In this document: positions 26,517 through 35,630 of the stretch, one piece after another
Numbering within the stretch: the first letter of the stretch is position 1
How the letters are laid out: each line of letters opens with the position of its first letter
Source: Mycobacterium marseillense
GTDB lineage: Bacteria; Actinomycetota; Actinomycetes; Mycobacteriales; Mycobacteriaceae
Length of the DNA stretch: 64,000 bases
Reading direction: 5' to 3'
Assembly: GCF_010731675.1 (NCBI RefSeq)
Contig: NZ_AP022584.1
Coordinates: forward strand, 2,542,001-2,606,000
Notes under the pieces: model-generated
The model's database searches: none
Seen by the model: only the letters and a program-made list of their open reading frames with translations
Told to the model about the DNA's origin: nothing
Position numbers and translations under genes: made by a program

Positions 26517-27797
26517 TCAGATTTCCCCGGGGATCCGTGGCCCCTTCGACAGCGCCGCCGCGGCTACCGCGGCGCACACCCCGAGCATCGCGGCAACCAC
26601 CGTCGCCACCTCCACCGCAGCGAAGTGGGCATCCACGATAGGTTTGACCACCGCCACCACGGCCAGCGCGGGCACGATCAGCCGCACCCACCACGCTACG
26701 ACGCTGTCATCAGGAATGCGTGAATTAGCCTCCGTGACAAAGACATACAACACAACGAGCAACAAGGCCGCCGCGCCGAAAAGAACCGTGGCGATCCCGC
26801 GCAGCCCAGGCGCCGACAGGACACCCGCCATCACGGCGAGAAGCCCTGCCCCCGCCAGTCGCAGGCCGGCATTCGGCGTCGCCTCGCGAGCGACCGCGAG
26901 CCCGGCGGCGACGCGCACCACCGCCCACCCCGACGCCACCGCGGCGGCCGCCGCCATCGCGATACCGGCGACGGCCATCCACGTCCGACCGGCATCGGCG
27001 TAGAACTCCGGCACGGCTTCGCTCAGGAATTTGGCGCTCCACCGCCACGGCCCCGCGACGCCCTGGTGGTCGCCCACCCACAACGCCACGGCCGCCCCGG
27101 TCACCACCGCGACCGCCAGCGACATGGATCGGCCGGGCGCGGCAATGCGCGCGTTGCGGACCGTGACGAGTTCGATGCCCACCATCCCCAAACCGAAACC
27201 GACCAGCTGGCCGGACAGTTGGCTCGGCGTAGCGGCCGTTCCGATGACGACCGCGTCACTGCCCGCGGCGACGCGGGCGGTGACCGCCACCGCGAGGTAG
27301 ACATAGACGAGCAAACCCGCGACCACGAGCAGCGCCACCACCGAAGCGACGGCCCGAGTCGACACCCAGCAGACGACGGCACCGACGGCGGCCGCGGCCG
27401 CCAATGCGCCGACCGGCAGCCACGAGACAACCGTGGCGGGATCGGTACCGGATGAAAAGTCCATCAGCACAAGCACTCCGAGCGTGATCGCGAACTTGGC
27501 CGCCAGCGCCAGGTAAGCAAACAGCTGAATGGCGCCCGCCGCGAACCCCGCCCGCGGGCCCAGCGCGGCGCCGATCAACTCGGCGGTGCTGCGCGCATCC
27601 GGGGCGTAGGCGCGCAGCCGCGTCAGGGCGTAGATCACCGGAATCACGACCGCCGCCCCGAACACCGCGCCCAACCCATAGGCTGCCGCCGACGCGATCA
27701 CCGCCATGCTCAGCCCGGCGCCTTGCCAGGTCCCCAGCAGCGGACCCTGCGTCCCGGATTCCGGCTGCGCCTGCGGACGTAGCGATTTCTTCGGCAT
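26517..27797 (-). CDS. APC-superfamily-like permease
   Basis: A 426-residue very hydrophobic, Ala/Val-rich membrane protein with about 12 predicted helices. The first helices (LSMAVIASAAAYGLGAVFG and the following RLRAYAPDARSTAELI loop) resemble amino acid permeases, but the usual Gly-rich signature is weak. Transport substrate is unknown. No functional partner is adjacent. Confidence 0.65.
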   Translation of the reverse strand: MPKKSLRPQAQPESGTQGPLLGTWQGAGLSMAVIASAAAYGLGAVFGAAVVIPVIYALTRLRAYAPDARSTAELIGAALGPRAGFAAGAIQLFAYLALAAKFAITLGVLVLMDFSSGTDPATVVSWLPVGALAAAAAVGAVVCWVSTRAVASVVALLVVAGLLVYVYLAVAVTARVAAGSDAVVIGTAATPSQLSGQLVGFGLGMVGIELVTVRNARIAAPGRSMSLAVAVVTGAAVALWVGDHQGVAGPWRWSAKFLSEAVPEFYADAGRTWMAVAGIAMAAAAAVASGWAVVRVAAGLAVAREATPNAGLRLAGAGLLAVMAGVLSAPGLRGIATVLFGAAALLLVVLYVFVTEANSRIPDDSVVAWWVRLIVPALAVVAVVKPIVDAHFAAVEVATVVAAMLGVCAAVAAAALSKGPRIPGEI

Positions 27798-27888
27798 CGC
27801 TCAAGCATGACGCAGCCGTGCGCAATCGTTCACCGAATGCTCGGCATTTCGATACGTTGATAGGCCCAGGGCAAGGCAGGTGGGCAAG

Positions 27889-28947
27889 ATGTCTGACACC
27901 GTGCAGGTGACCGTCGACCGCGACTCGGTCGCCATGGGCGACGACGTGGATTCCCATCGCGAGTTCTGGATCTATCCCGCCTCGGCCACCATCGATGACC
28001 TGCTGGTCGAAATCTCCTCGCACTTCTTGCCGGGAGTCGCCGGGCCGGCAGGGTGGTACGTGTACGTCGGAACTCGTCACGAGCGGCAGCACTGGGAAAT
28101 CGGCCTGATCTACACCCGCGATGACCTCAGGCAGCAGGACAACATCTGCAGGTTGACTCCCGGCGAGAGAACGTTGGGCGACTTGGCCCGATGGAGCGGA
28201 TCGCCGGAACTCGACGTCTATGCGTCGTACCTGACCTTCAATCAAGCGCGACCCTTGAGCCTCGACGAGGTTGAGGGCGGCCCCACGTTCACCGGCTGCC
28301 GACCCACCAAACTGGAATCCGAGGCCGCCGCCGACGCCAAACGCGACTGGGTGCTGATCCGCGAGCTCGACCGACTCGCCGGGACCGTCGCCGGTGTGCG
28401 CCGCGACTGGGTTCGGGCCAATCTCCTTGCGGCGCCGCCGCCGTGGATCGACATTTTCATCGCCCGCAACTTCCACTACCTGACCGAACTGCACTGCCCG
28501 GCCAGCATGTCACTGGCCGCAGAGTTCCTCGGGGTCGACGCCCCCCGCGGCGAGGACTTGGCGGCGCTGGCCCACGCGGACGCGCGTCCCGTCGTCGTGA
28601 CGCTCGCGATGGTGCTGGCCGCCTTCGAATGGGGAACACAGCGCGGCACGTGGCGGGTCGGGGAACGGCCATATTGCAAGGCCTACTTGGAGTTACTCGC
28701 CCATTGCGGCTACCGGCTCTCGCCGATCGAACAGGTCATGGCCGGCCACCTCAGCGTCGAGCAGCTCAAATTCGGCGCGGCAGACGCCGCCAGGCTCGAG
28801 CGGATCCGTCAACTCCGAGACCAGCAGTACCAACTCCGCATGAGCCGCTTCTACGCCAAAACCCTCACTGACGAGCAATACCGGGCCGCCATCGACCCTG
28901 TGCACGCCGAACTTTCCCGCTTGGGCGAGCTTCCCGGCCCGATGTAG
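27889..28947 (+). CDS. Hypothetical protein, unrecognised
   Basis: A 352-residue soluble protein that I do not recognise. The N-terminal part (about 1-135) looks beta-rich, with repeated aromatic strands (WYVYVGTRHERQHWEIGLIY). The C-terminal part is helical and ends in a charged coiled-coil-like stretch (RIRQLRDQQYQLRMSRFYAKTL, split by turns). There are no membrane segments, signal peptide or catalytic motif. ATG at 27889 has GGCAGG upstream. It stands alone, divergent from the permease. Confidence 0.7.
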   Translation: MSDTVQVTVDRDSVAMGDDVDSHREFWIYPASATIDDLLVEISSHFLPGVAGPAGWYVYVGTRHERQHWEIGLIYTRDDLRQQDNICRLTPGERTLGDLARWSGSPELDVYASYLTFNQARPLSLDEVEGGPTFTGCRPTKLESEAAADAKRDWVLIRELDRLAGTVAGVRRDWVRANLLAAPPPWIDIFIARNFHYLTELHCPASMSLAAEFLGVDAPRGEDLAALAHADARPVVVTLAMVLAAFEWGTQRGTWRVGERPYCKAYLELLAHCGYRLSPIEQVMAGHLSVEQLKFGAADAARLERIRQLRDQQYQLRMSRFYAKTLTDEQYRAAIDPVHAELSRLGELPGPM

Positions 28948-28961
28948 GCGATTCGAAGCGC

Positions 28962-30050
28962 TCAGGCGTCGATGATGACGCGGCCGCTTTTCGCCCGCGA
29001 CACGCAGACCAGCATCTCGTCGTCACCCTCGGCGGCACTCCCCCGCCGATCGACTTGCCCGGCAAGCACTTTCACCTTGCAAGTGCCGCAGAAGCCCTGC
29101 TGGCAGGAATAGGCCGTCTTCGAGTCGCGGTCGAGCATGACGTCGAGCGCCGAGCGGTTGGCGGGCACGGTGAGCACCCGCTGCGAGCGCGCCAGTTCCA
29201 GTTCGAATGGCGTGCCGTCGACCACCGGCGGCGGCCCGAAGCGTTCGTAGTGCAGCGGCGCGCGGGCGTGTTCGTCACGCGCGATGCGCACCGATTCCAG
29301 CAACGCGGTCGGACCACACACGTACACGGCGGTGGTCGGGCCGGCGCCGGCGAGCAGCTCCGCCGCGGTGGGGATCCGCCCGCGCTCGTCGTCGGCCCAC
29401 ACGGTGACCCGCTCCGGCGCGACCCCCACCACTTCGTCGAGCAGCGGCATGTGGTCGCGGCTGCGCCCGGCGTAGACGGCGCGCCAAGCGATTCCGCGCT
29501 GCTGGGCCGTCCGGATCATGGGCAGGATGGGCGTCACTCCGATGCCGCCGATCACGAACAACACCTCGTGCTCGTCGGTGACGAGATAGAACGCGTTGCG
29601 GGGGCCCTCGAACTCGAGCGCGTCGCCCACGTCGAAGGCGTCGTGCATCTCGTTCGAGCCGCCGCCGCCGTCGGGAATGCGGCGCACGGCGATGCGATAG
29701 TCGGTGCGCCGGGCGGGCGGCCCGCACAGCGAGTACTGCCGGCGGCGCCCCGACGGGAGCCGGACGTCGATGTGCGCGCCCGGCGTCCAGGACGGCAGCA
29801 GTCCACCGTCCGGGTCGCCCAGCGTCAACGCGACCACGTCGGGCGTCAGCTGTTCGCGTTTGGTGATCACCGCGGTGGTGGTCCGCTGCACGGGCAGCAC
29901 CCGCGCGGGCGTCCACCGCGACGCCGACGCCATGCCGCCGAACAACGTGCCGACGCCGTACAACGCGGTGTACATCCGGTCACGTTTGCGCCGGCCGTAG
30001 AGGTCGGCCGGAATGCTGTCCCAAATAGCGCGTGTCACAGTCATCTTCAT
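28962..30050 (-). CDS. Ferredoxin-linked flavin reductase (phthalate dioxygenase reductase-like)
   Basis: A 362-residue three-part electron-transfer protein. A flavin-binding barrel (about 50-150; RQYSLCG), a NAD-binding domain (about 155-265; IGGIGVTPILPM, YVCGPTALLE) and a C-terminal plant-type [2Fe-2S] domain (about 275-362) with cysteines in YSCQQGFCGTC and a later MLVCVS. The upstream gene's stop directly abuts this gene's ATG, so both are one transcript. It would feed electrons from NAD(P)H to an oxygenase; the ferritin-like protein two genes upstream is the obvious candidate partner. Confidence 0.87.
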   Translation of the reverse strand: MKMTVTRAIWDSIPADLYGRRKRDRMYTALYGVGTLFGGMASASRWTPARVLPVQRTTTAVITKREQLTPDVVALTLGDPDGGLLPSWTPGAHIDVRLPSGRRRQYSLCGPPARRTDYRIAVRRIPDGGGGSNEMHDAFDVGDALEFEGPRNAFYLVTDEHEVLFVIGGIGVTPILPMIRTAQQRGIAWRAVYAGRSRDHMPLLDEVVGVAPERVTVWADDERGRIPTAAELLAGAGPTTAVYVCGPTALLESVRIARDEHARAPLHYERFGPPPVVDGTPFELELARSQRVLTVPANRSALDVMLDRDSKTAYSCQQGFCGTCKVKVLAGQVDRRGSAAEGDDEMLVCVSRAKSGRVIIDA

Positions 30051-30974
30051 TCACGCCTGCCCCATGCCGCGGCGGCCCGCCGGCTCCGACGTCAGGTCGA
30101 TCCATTCGCCGGTGAATCCGGCGATGACGTCGGGATGCGAGGTGACCACCCAATGCCCACCCTCGATCGGGACGATCCTGCCGCCGTCCGGAATGGATCC
30201 GGTAAACCGTTGCAGGGCAGGCGATACGAAATAGTCCCGGCGGGCGACGAGCACCTGCACCGGTACCCGGGTCTGCGGCAACGGCGTTACCGGGATGAAG
30301 AACGGCGCCGGCATGTTCGCCCGGTACAGGTTGAGGCCGTTGAGGTAGTCGGGGATCGACCGGGTCGTCGCCGCGCGTTGCCGGTCGCTGCCACGCCGGC
30401 GGCCGATGCGTTCCACCGCGGCAAACACTTTCGCGGTGGCGCGCGCCCGGATCGCCAGCTCCGGCACCACCGGGCACAGGAAGAACCAGATGTATGACGA
30501 CGCGAGGGCCTGCTTGACGACGTCGAAGACGGCGCGCGGTGTGCGCGGAGACCGCAGGAACCTGCCCGCATAGTTCAGGTGCGGCCCGGAGATCGACGTG
30601 AACGAGGCGACCTTGGCCATCACGGTCTGGTCGGTGACGGCCGCCCAGCCCTGGATCGAACCCCAGTCATGGGCCAGCAGGTGGACCTGGCCGACCCCGA
30701 GGCTGTCGATGACCGCGCCGACATCGGAAACCAGCTGCGGCAGAGCGTAATCGGACCGCCGTGCCGGTCTGGAGGATGCGCCGGACCCGCGCACGTCATA
30801 GGCGACGACGTTGAACCGGCCGGCGAGTTCGCCTGCGACCCCGTCCCACACGCGGTGGTTATCCGGGTAGCCGTGGATCGCCAGGACGGTGGGCCGCCGC
30901 GGGTCGATCTCGGTGTAGGCGTGGACGGCCAGCGAAACGCCGTCGGAGGCGGTCACTGTGCTGGACTGAGTCAT
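30051..30974 (-). CDS. Alpha/beta hydrolase
   Basis: A 307-residue alpha/beta hydrolase. It contains the oxyanion-region HGYPDNHRVWD (about 33-43), a nucleophile position in LLAHDWGS with Asp in place of Ser (as in epoxide or haloalkane hydrolases), and the late histidine in EGGHWVV (about 275). It resembles the hydrolase half of mycobacterial EphD. An Asp nucleophile suggests epoxide hydrolase chemistry. It starts 17 bases after the upstream gene and is followed without gap by the reductase gene. Confidence 0.82.
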   Translation of the reverse strand: MTQSSTVTASDGVSLAVHAYTEIDPRRPTVLAIHGYPDNHRVWDGVAGELAGRFNVVAYDVRGSGASSRPARRSDYALPQLVSDVGAVIDSLGVGQVHLLAHDWGSIQGWAAVTDQTVMAKVASFTSISGPHLNYAGRFLRSPRTPRAVFDVVKQALASSYIWFFLCPVVPELAIRARATAKVFAAVERIGRRRGSDRQRAATTRSIPDYLNGLNLYRANMPAPFFIPVTPLPQTRVPVQVLVARRDYFVSPALQRFTGSIPDGGRIVPIEGGHWVVTSHPDVIAGFTGEWIDLTSEPAGRRGMGQA

Positions 30975-30991
30975 CCCGAACGTTCCCGTGT

Positions 30992-31909
30992 TCAGTGCGA
31001 CGCGCGGGCGGCGGGTGAGCGGGCCAGGTAGTCGACCGCGCGACCCACCCCGCCCAGCTGGGACGGATGGAAACTCGGCGTGTAATAGGCGCCGATAACC
31101 CGCAGGAACTGGAATGGCCCGGGCACCAGGCCCCGTCGGGCCGCGCGGAAGTAGTCGCGCCAGCGCGGTTTGGTCCCCGGCGCCATGTATGGGTCGACCG
31201 AATACATGAACCGCACGCCGCGGATGAACAGCCACAGCAACGCGGGCGTCACCAGCAGCTGGGTGCGCACCTGCCGCCAATACCCGGCGCGCAGATGCTT
31301 CATGGTGTCGAACGCGACGGCCTTGTGCTCGACCTCCTCGGCGCCGTGCCAGCGCAGCAAGTCCAGCATCACCGGATCGGTGCCCATGGCGTCGTGCTGC
31401 GGGGTGTCCAAAATCCATTCGCCCAGGATCGCGGTGTAGTGCTCGAGCGCCGCGACCATCGAGACCCGTTCGAGCAACCAGCTCTGCCGGCGGCGCCGGC
31501 TCCAGTGCGGGCGGTCGCCGATGAGTTGGGTGAACAGCCAACGCATCTGGTCGGTGAACGGCGTGACGTCGATGTCGTTGGCCGCGAAGTGCCCGAGCAC
31601 CCCCGCGTGCGCCTGGGAGTGCATGGCCTCCTGGCTGACGAAACCCTGCACATCGCGGCGCAATTGATCGTCTTTGATCAGCGGCAGGGTGTCCTTGAAC
31701 GCGTCGACGATGAACTCCTCACCCGCCGGCAACAGCAGGTGCAGCACGTTGCAGAAGTGGGTGGCGAAGGGCTCGTTCGGCACGTAGTAGAACGGCAGCG
31801 TCGACCAATCGAAGTCGACGTCACGCGCCTGCAGGACGATGCGCTCGTGGTCGAGCGATGCGTCATGCGGGCCCGCCGCCATGTCGTCGACGGTGAACAT
31901 CGTTGCCAT
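30992..31909 (-). CDS. Metal-dependent hydrolase family (PF10118) protein with ferritin-like di-iron pattern
   Basis: A 305-residue helical protein of the family named metal-dependent hydrolase. The residues seen are E64/E65, E94xxH97, E156 and E192xxH195. That order is the ligand pattern of ferritin-like di-iron carboxylate oxygenases, so the hydrolase name may be misleading (inference). It lies 23 bases behind the acyl-AMP ligase/reductase gene and just ahead of a hydrolase and a ferredoxin-type reductase. A role in oxidising or deformylating an acyl-derived aldehyde is possible. Confidence 0.78.
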   Translation of the reverse strand: MATMFTVDDMAAGPHDASLDHERIVLQARDVDFDWSTLPFYYVPNEPFATHFCNVLHLLLPAGEEFIVDAFKDTLPLIKDDQLRRDVQGFVSQEAMHSQAHAGVLGHFAANDIDVTPFTDQMRWLFTQLIGDRPHWSRRRRQSWLLERVSMVAALEHYTAILGEWILDTPQHDAMGTDPVMLDLLRWHGAEEVEHKAVAFDTMKHLRAGYWRQVRTQLLVTPALLWLFIRGVRFMYSVDPYMAPGTKPRWRDYFRAARRGLVPGPFQFLRVIGAYYTPSFHPSQLGGVGRAVDYLARSPAARASH

Positions 31910-31932
31910 CCCCTTTCCGTGCTGGGCCGAGC

Positions 31933-34900
31933 TTAAGCGCTGCGCTGGGCCTCATCCTCTACTTCAGTGATCAGACGCTCGCTGCGCAAGAACCGGACGA
32001 GGTGATCGACCATTTCGGTGAGGGCCGGCTCGCGCAACCGGACCGTGGCCATCCCCCGTCGGTGACGATACTGGGTGTTGTCGTAACGCTTGTCGCGCAT
32101 CGCCGCGATCTTGCCCGCCGACCGGGTGAGGAAGTCGACCAGCGGATACATCTGGTCGTTCGGCGTGCAACGACGGTCCAGTTGCTCGGCGAACGACGAA
32201 ATGTCGTGGTAGTCAAAGCGATACCCGTAGCGTTCGGACAAGATCCGGGTGATGTCGGTGAGGTTGTAGTAGTCGTCGGCGGTCATGTTAAAGACCGCGC
32301 CCGACTCGTCCTGCAGGTCCATCAGCGCAACGATGTGGTCCGCGATCAGGTCCGCCGGCAGCAGACTGATCTGGTTGAGCGCGTTGACGGCCAGGCCGTG
32401 CTCGATCATGAAGGCCGTGAGGCGCACCAGAATGTCGTCCTGGCTGCCGAAGCCCGCCTCTGTCGGCGAGATCAGCGACGGCCGGTAGATGCGGACATCG
32501 AGGCCCTTCCGCTGCGCGGCCAGCGCCAGCTGCTCGCCGACCCACTTGGTTTGCGAGTAGCCGAAGTCCAGTCCGGCCATCTTCTCGTTCGCATCCCACT
32601 CCCCGACCACCGGCTCGGTGCTCCAGCCGTAGATGAACGTGCTCGAGACCAGGTGGAAAGTCTTGCGGTGGTCGGTCATCGCCAGCCGCAACAGCTCGCG
32701 GGTGCCCTCCACGTTCGCGGGCCGCAGGGCATCGTAGGTCCGCACGTAATTGACCAGGGCGCCATTGTGCACGACGGCGTCGACGTCCTCGGCGAGTTGC
32801 TGGAAGGCCGCCTCCCCGATGCCCAGCGCGGGCTCGGCGAGGTCGCCACAGATCACCCGCACCCGCGCCCGGACCTCGGCCTCGAGCGCCGGCGTCCAGA
32901 GCTGAGCGCGGCGCAGCGACGCGACGATGCGGTCCAAGCCGTGCGCCGGGTCCGTGGCCCGCACCAGCGCGTGCACGTTGTACGACGTCCGGCCGAGCAG
33001 GCTGCCCACCAGGAACGGCCCGAGGAACCCGGTCGCACCGGTCAGCAGGATGTCGGTGGGCGCACCGGCCCGCGCGGGCGCAAGCTCCGGCAGCGGCAGG
33101 GCGGCGTCGGCGCGCATCTGCGCGGTCTCGTATGCCTCGTAGTCGGCGGAGATCTGATCCAGCGCCCGGCGCAGGGCGTCCAGCGGCTGCCCGGACCCCT
33201 CACCGAATTGCCGCATCAGGCCGAAGAATTCGGCGACCGTCAGCCGTTGCAGCAGGCGCGTGTTGACCTCGTCGGCGAGCTCGCCCGCGCCGTGCTCCTC
33301 CAGCACGGCCTGCAGGTCGGTGCGAAGTTCGGCCAGCGCCAGGGAATCGATGCCCAGGTCGGCGAACGAGCAGTCCTCGTCGCCGGTGAGGTCGTAGCTC
33401 TCGATGAGATTGCGGAAACGCTCCAGCGGGCCCGCGCCGACGTCCAGACCCTCGTGCGTCCGGGTGGCCGCCGGGTTGACCCAGCTCGTGAACGCGGGCA
33501 GCGTGCCGTCCAGCCACAGCTGGCGGGTCCGTGCGCGCCGGATCTTCCCCGAGGTGGTCTTGGGGATGCTGCGCGGCGGCGCGAACACGATGGTGTGCGG
33601 ATCGATGTGGCAGTACCGCCGGATCGCGCGCGCCAGAGCTTTCGCGTCGGGCAGGTTGTGCTCGTCGCGCACCTCGGCGACCACCACCAGTGCCTCCTGC
33701 TCGTCGCGCTCGACCGAGAGGGCGGCGACGCACCCGCTGCGGACCTGGCCGGCCGAGCGTTCGACGACGGCCTCGACGTCGGAGGGGTAGCAGTTGACAC
33801 CGCGGACGATGATCAGGTCCTTGCTGCGGCCGCACACGAACAGCTCACCCTCGTAGAGGAAACCGAGATCCCCGGTCCGCAGATAGGTGTGTTGGTCGTC
33901 GCCGGCGATGCGTGCGCCGAACATCTCGGCGGTGAGCTCCGGGCGGTTCCAGTAGCCGCCGCCCTTGGAGGGTCCGGCCAGCCAGACCTCGCCGACGCGC
34001 CCTTCGGGCAACGACTTTCGCGATTCGGGTTCGACGATGCGAACCACGGTGTCCTCGATGGGCTTGCCGCAGCTGACCAACGGCACCTGGTTGCTGTTCT
34101 CCGGCAGCGCCTTTTCGACGCGCGCCACGTTCTTTTCCAGCCCGCGCTTGTTCACCGCGATGGTCTGGCGTCCACGGATCGACACGGTCAGGGTGAATTC
34201 GGCCATACCGTAGGCGCCGGTCAGCGCCTCGGGACGCAGGCCGCAGTCGGCGAACCGCTGCCGGAAATGGTCGAAGGTGTTGGCGCGCAGGGGCTCTGCG
34301 CCCACGACGATGCATTCGAGGCTGCTCAGATCGATACCGGCCAGCTCGGCGGTGGGAAGCTTGTCCTCACGCAGGCAGTATTCGAGCGCGAAGTTCGGCC
34401 CCGGCGTGTGCGTGGCGCGCACATCGCTGATCAGCCGAAGCCACGACGACGGCCGGGCGAGGAAGTCCAGCGGCGACATGGCGTGGGTGGACCCGCCCAG
34501 CAGCAGGATGAACATGTAGGCCGATATCAGCCCCATGTCGTGGTGCTGCGGCAGCCACGACGCCACCACCACGTCGCCGCCCGCAAAGGCGAACCCGTTC
34601 GCGATGATGTTGGCGTGGCTGACGATGACGCCTTTGGGGTCGTTCGTCGAGCCCGACGTGTACTGCAGGAAGAGCACGTCCCCCGGGGTGTCCGCGACCG
34701 GGGCGCCGCCGAAGTCCTGGGCGGCGTCGGTGGCGAACCAGGGCAGTTCCGGCAGGGCGGCGTCGGACCAGGCCTGCCCATCCTGCCGCTGGCCGAGCAG
34801 CAACCGGAAGTCGTACTCGAACTGCTTGGTCGACAGCACGGCCTTGGCGCCGCAATCCCGCGCGATGAAACTCAGCTTGGCCAGCCCGGACTCGAACGAC

Positions 34901-35184
34901 ATGGGCAGCGGCGGGCTGACCGGAACGGCGATCACCCCGATGCGCGCGCAGGCATACAGCGCGGCGACCATCTCCAGGCCAGGGGTGTAGACGAGCAACG
35001 CCCGCTCGCCCGCTTTGAGGCCGGCCTCCTTGGACAGGTAGGCGGCCAGCTCACGGGTGCGATCGGCGAAGCTCTGATACGTGTAGTGCTCGAGTTCGCG
35101 TCCGTCGACGTCGACGAAGCGAAAGAGGGTCTGGTCCGGCTTCAGCGCTTCCCACTTGTGCAGGTAATCGATCAGCGTCTTCAT
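31933..35184 (-). CDS. Fatty acyl-AMP ligase / ACP / thioester reductase fusion
   Basis: A 1083-residue three-domain enzyme. Residues 1-590 are an adenylation domain of fatty acyl-AMP ligase type (QYTSGSTNDPKGV at about 174-186, PGPNFALEY, TGAYGMAEF, YLRTGDLGF). Residues 600-690 are an acyl carrier domain with phosphopantetheine Ser614 in LGIDSLAL. From about 710 comes an NAD(P)H thioester reductase domain with TGATGFLG (715-722) and YSQTKW. It should load a fatty acid and release it as aldehyde or alcohol, like carboxylic acid reductases but with a FAAL front end. First gene of a tight four-gene operon. Confidence 0.88.
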   Translation of the reverse strand: MKTLIDYLHKWEALKPDQTLFRFVDVDGRELEHYTYQSFADRTRELAAYLSKEAGLKAGERALLVYTPGLEMVAALYACARIGVIAVPVSPPLPMSFESGLAKLSFIARDCGAKAVLSTKQFEYDFRLLLGQRQDGQAWSDAALPELPWFATDAAQDFGGAPVADTPGDVLFLQYTSGSTNDPKGVIVSHANIIANGFAFAGGDVVVASWLPQHHDMGLISAYMFILLLGGSTHAMSPLDFLARPSSWLRLISDVRATHTPGPNFALEYCLREDKLPTAELAGIDLSSLECIVVGAEPLRANTFDHFRQRFADCGLRPEALTGAYGMAEFTLTVSIRGRQTIAVNKRGLEKNVARVEKALPENSNQVPLVSCGKPIEDTVVRIVEPESRKSLPEGRVGEVWLAGPSKGGGYWNRPELTAEMFGARIAGDDQHTYLRTGDLGFLYEGELFVCGRSKDLIIVRGVNCYPSDVEAVVERSAGQVRSGCVAALSVERDEQEALVVVAEVRDEHNLPDAKALARAIRRYCHIDPHTIVFAPPRSIPKTTSGKIRRARTRQLWLDGTLPAFTSWVNPAATRTHEGLDVGAGPLERFRNLIESYDLTGDEDCSFADLGIDSLALAELRTDLQAVLEEHGAGELADEVNTRLLQRLTVAEFFGLMRQFGEGSGQPLDALRRALDQISADYEAYETAQMRADAALPLPELAPARAGAPTDILLTGATGFLGPFLVGSLLGRTSYNVHALVRATDPAHGLDRIVASLRRAQLWTPALEAEVRARVRVICGDLAEPALGIGEAAFQQLAEDVDAVVHNGALVNYVRTYDALRPANVEGTRELLRLAMTDHRKTFHLVSSTFIYGWSTEPVVGEWDANEKMAGLDFGYSQTKWVGEQLALAAQRKGLDVRIYRPSLISPTEAGFGSQDDILVRLTAFMIEHGLAVNALNQISLLPADLIADHIVALMDLQDESGAVFNMTADDYYNLTDITRILSERYGYRFDYHDISSFAEQLDRRCTPNDQMYPLVDFLTRSAGKIAAMRDKRYDNTQYRHRRGMATVRLREPALTEMVDHLVRFLRSERLITEVEDEAQRSA

Positions 35185-35630
35185 CTTTGGAAAGACCCCC
35201 TTCCAGGTTTGGGCTGAGCCCGGGAACGACTTCCGTCATGAATATAAAACCAATGTAACCCTGGCGACCGGTGCAGAGCAAAACATCCAGCGGCATTAAT
35301 GGCCTATGCACAACACATTCACAGCTTCGACTTAAGCCGCCAAATTAATTACACAAATGCTGATCTACGACGATACGGACTTCAGTATCTCAGTGCCCGG
35401 CGAACAGGTATTATGTCCACCCATCGGTCCTCAGATACTGATCTACGGATGTACTAATTCGCGTAATTCAGATGTCGGTCGCGCGGAGTGTGATAACCCT
35501 TTCACTCGCGTGGCCGAATAGTCAATTCGCAAAACATAGAAATGCATTTCCATGGTCGGATTTAGCGGGCTTTTTACGGCTACATGGCACGGCACCGGAA
35601 GCGGATCGCGGAACTATGAAGTGACAGGCG
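35185..35630. other. AT-rich intergenic region upstream of the acyl-AMP ligase operon
   Basis: A 446-base non-coding stretch, markedly AT-richer than its surroundings. No gene was found in it. It holds the repeat cluster at 35360-35447 and must carry the promoter for the leftward four-gene operon. The composition contrast suggests a regulatory or nucleoid-bound (Lsr2-like) region. Confidence 0.6.
35360..35447. promoter_or_regulatory. Overlapping direct and inverted repeats, candidate operator
   Basis: CTGATCTACG occurs at 35360-35369 and 35438-35447. TCAGTATCT (35382-35390) is the exact inverted partner of AGATACTGA (35433-35441). The repeats overlap in one cluster about 180-260 bases upstream of the ligase start. 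Such interleaved repeats suggest a multimeric regulator site. Confidence 0.4.

Noticed and set aside
31933..35184. FAAL gene as the lipid-loading partner of the NRPS
   Set aside because: It has its own terminal reductase, its own operon and promoter region, and is separated from the NRPS by three unrelated genes; not excluded, but not supported.
31903..35217. 1104-codon open frame on the plus strand
   Set aside because: Antisense shadow of the FAAL-ACP-reductase gene; no recognisable motif.
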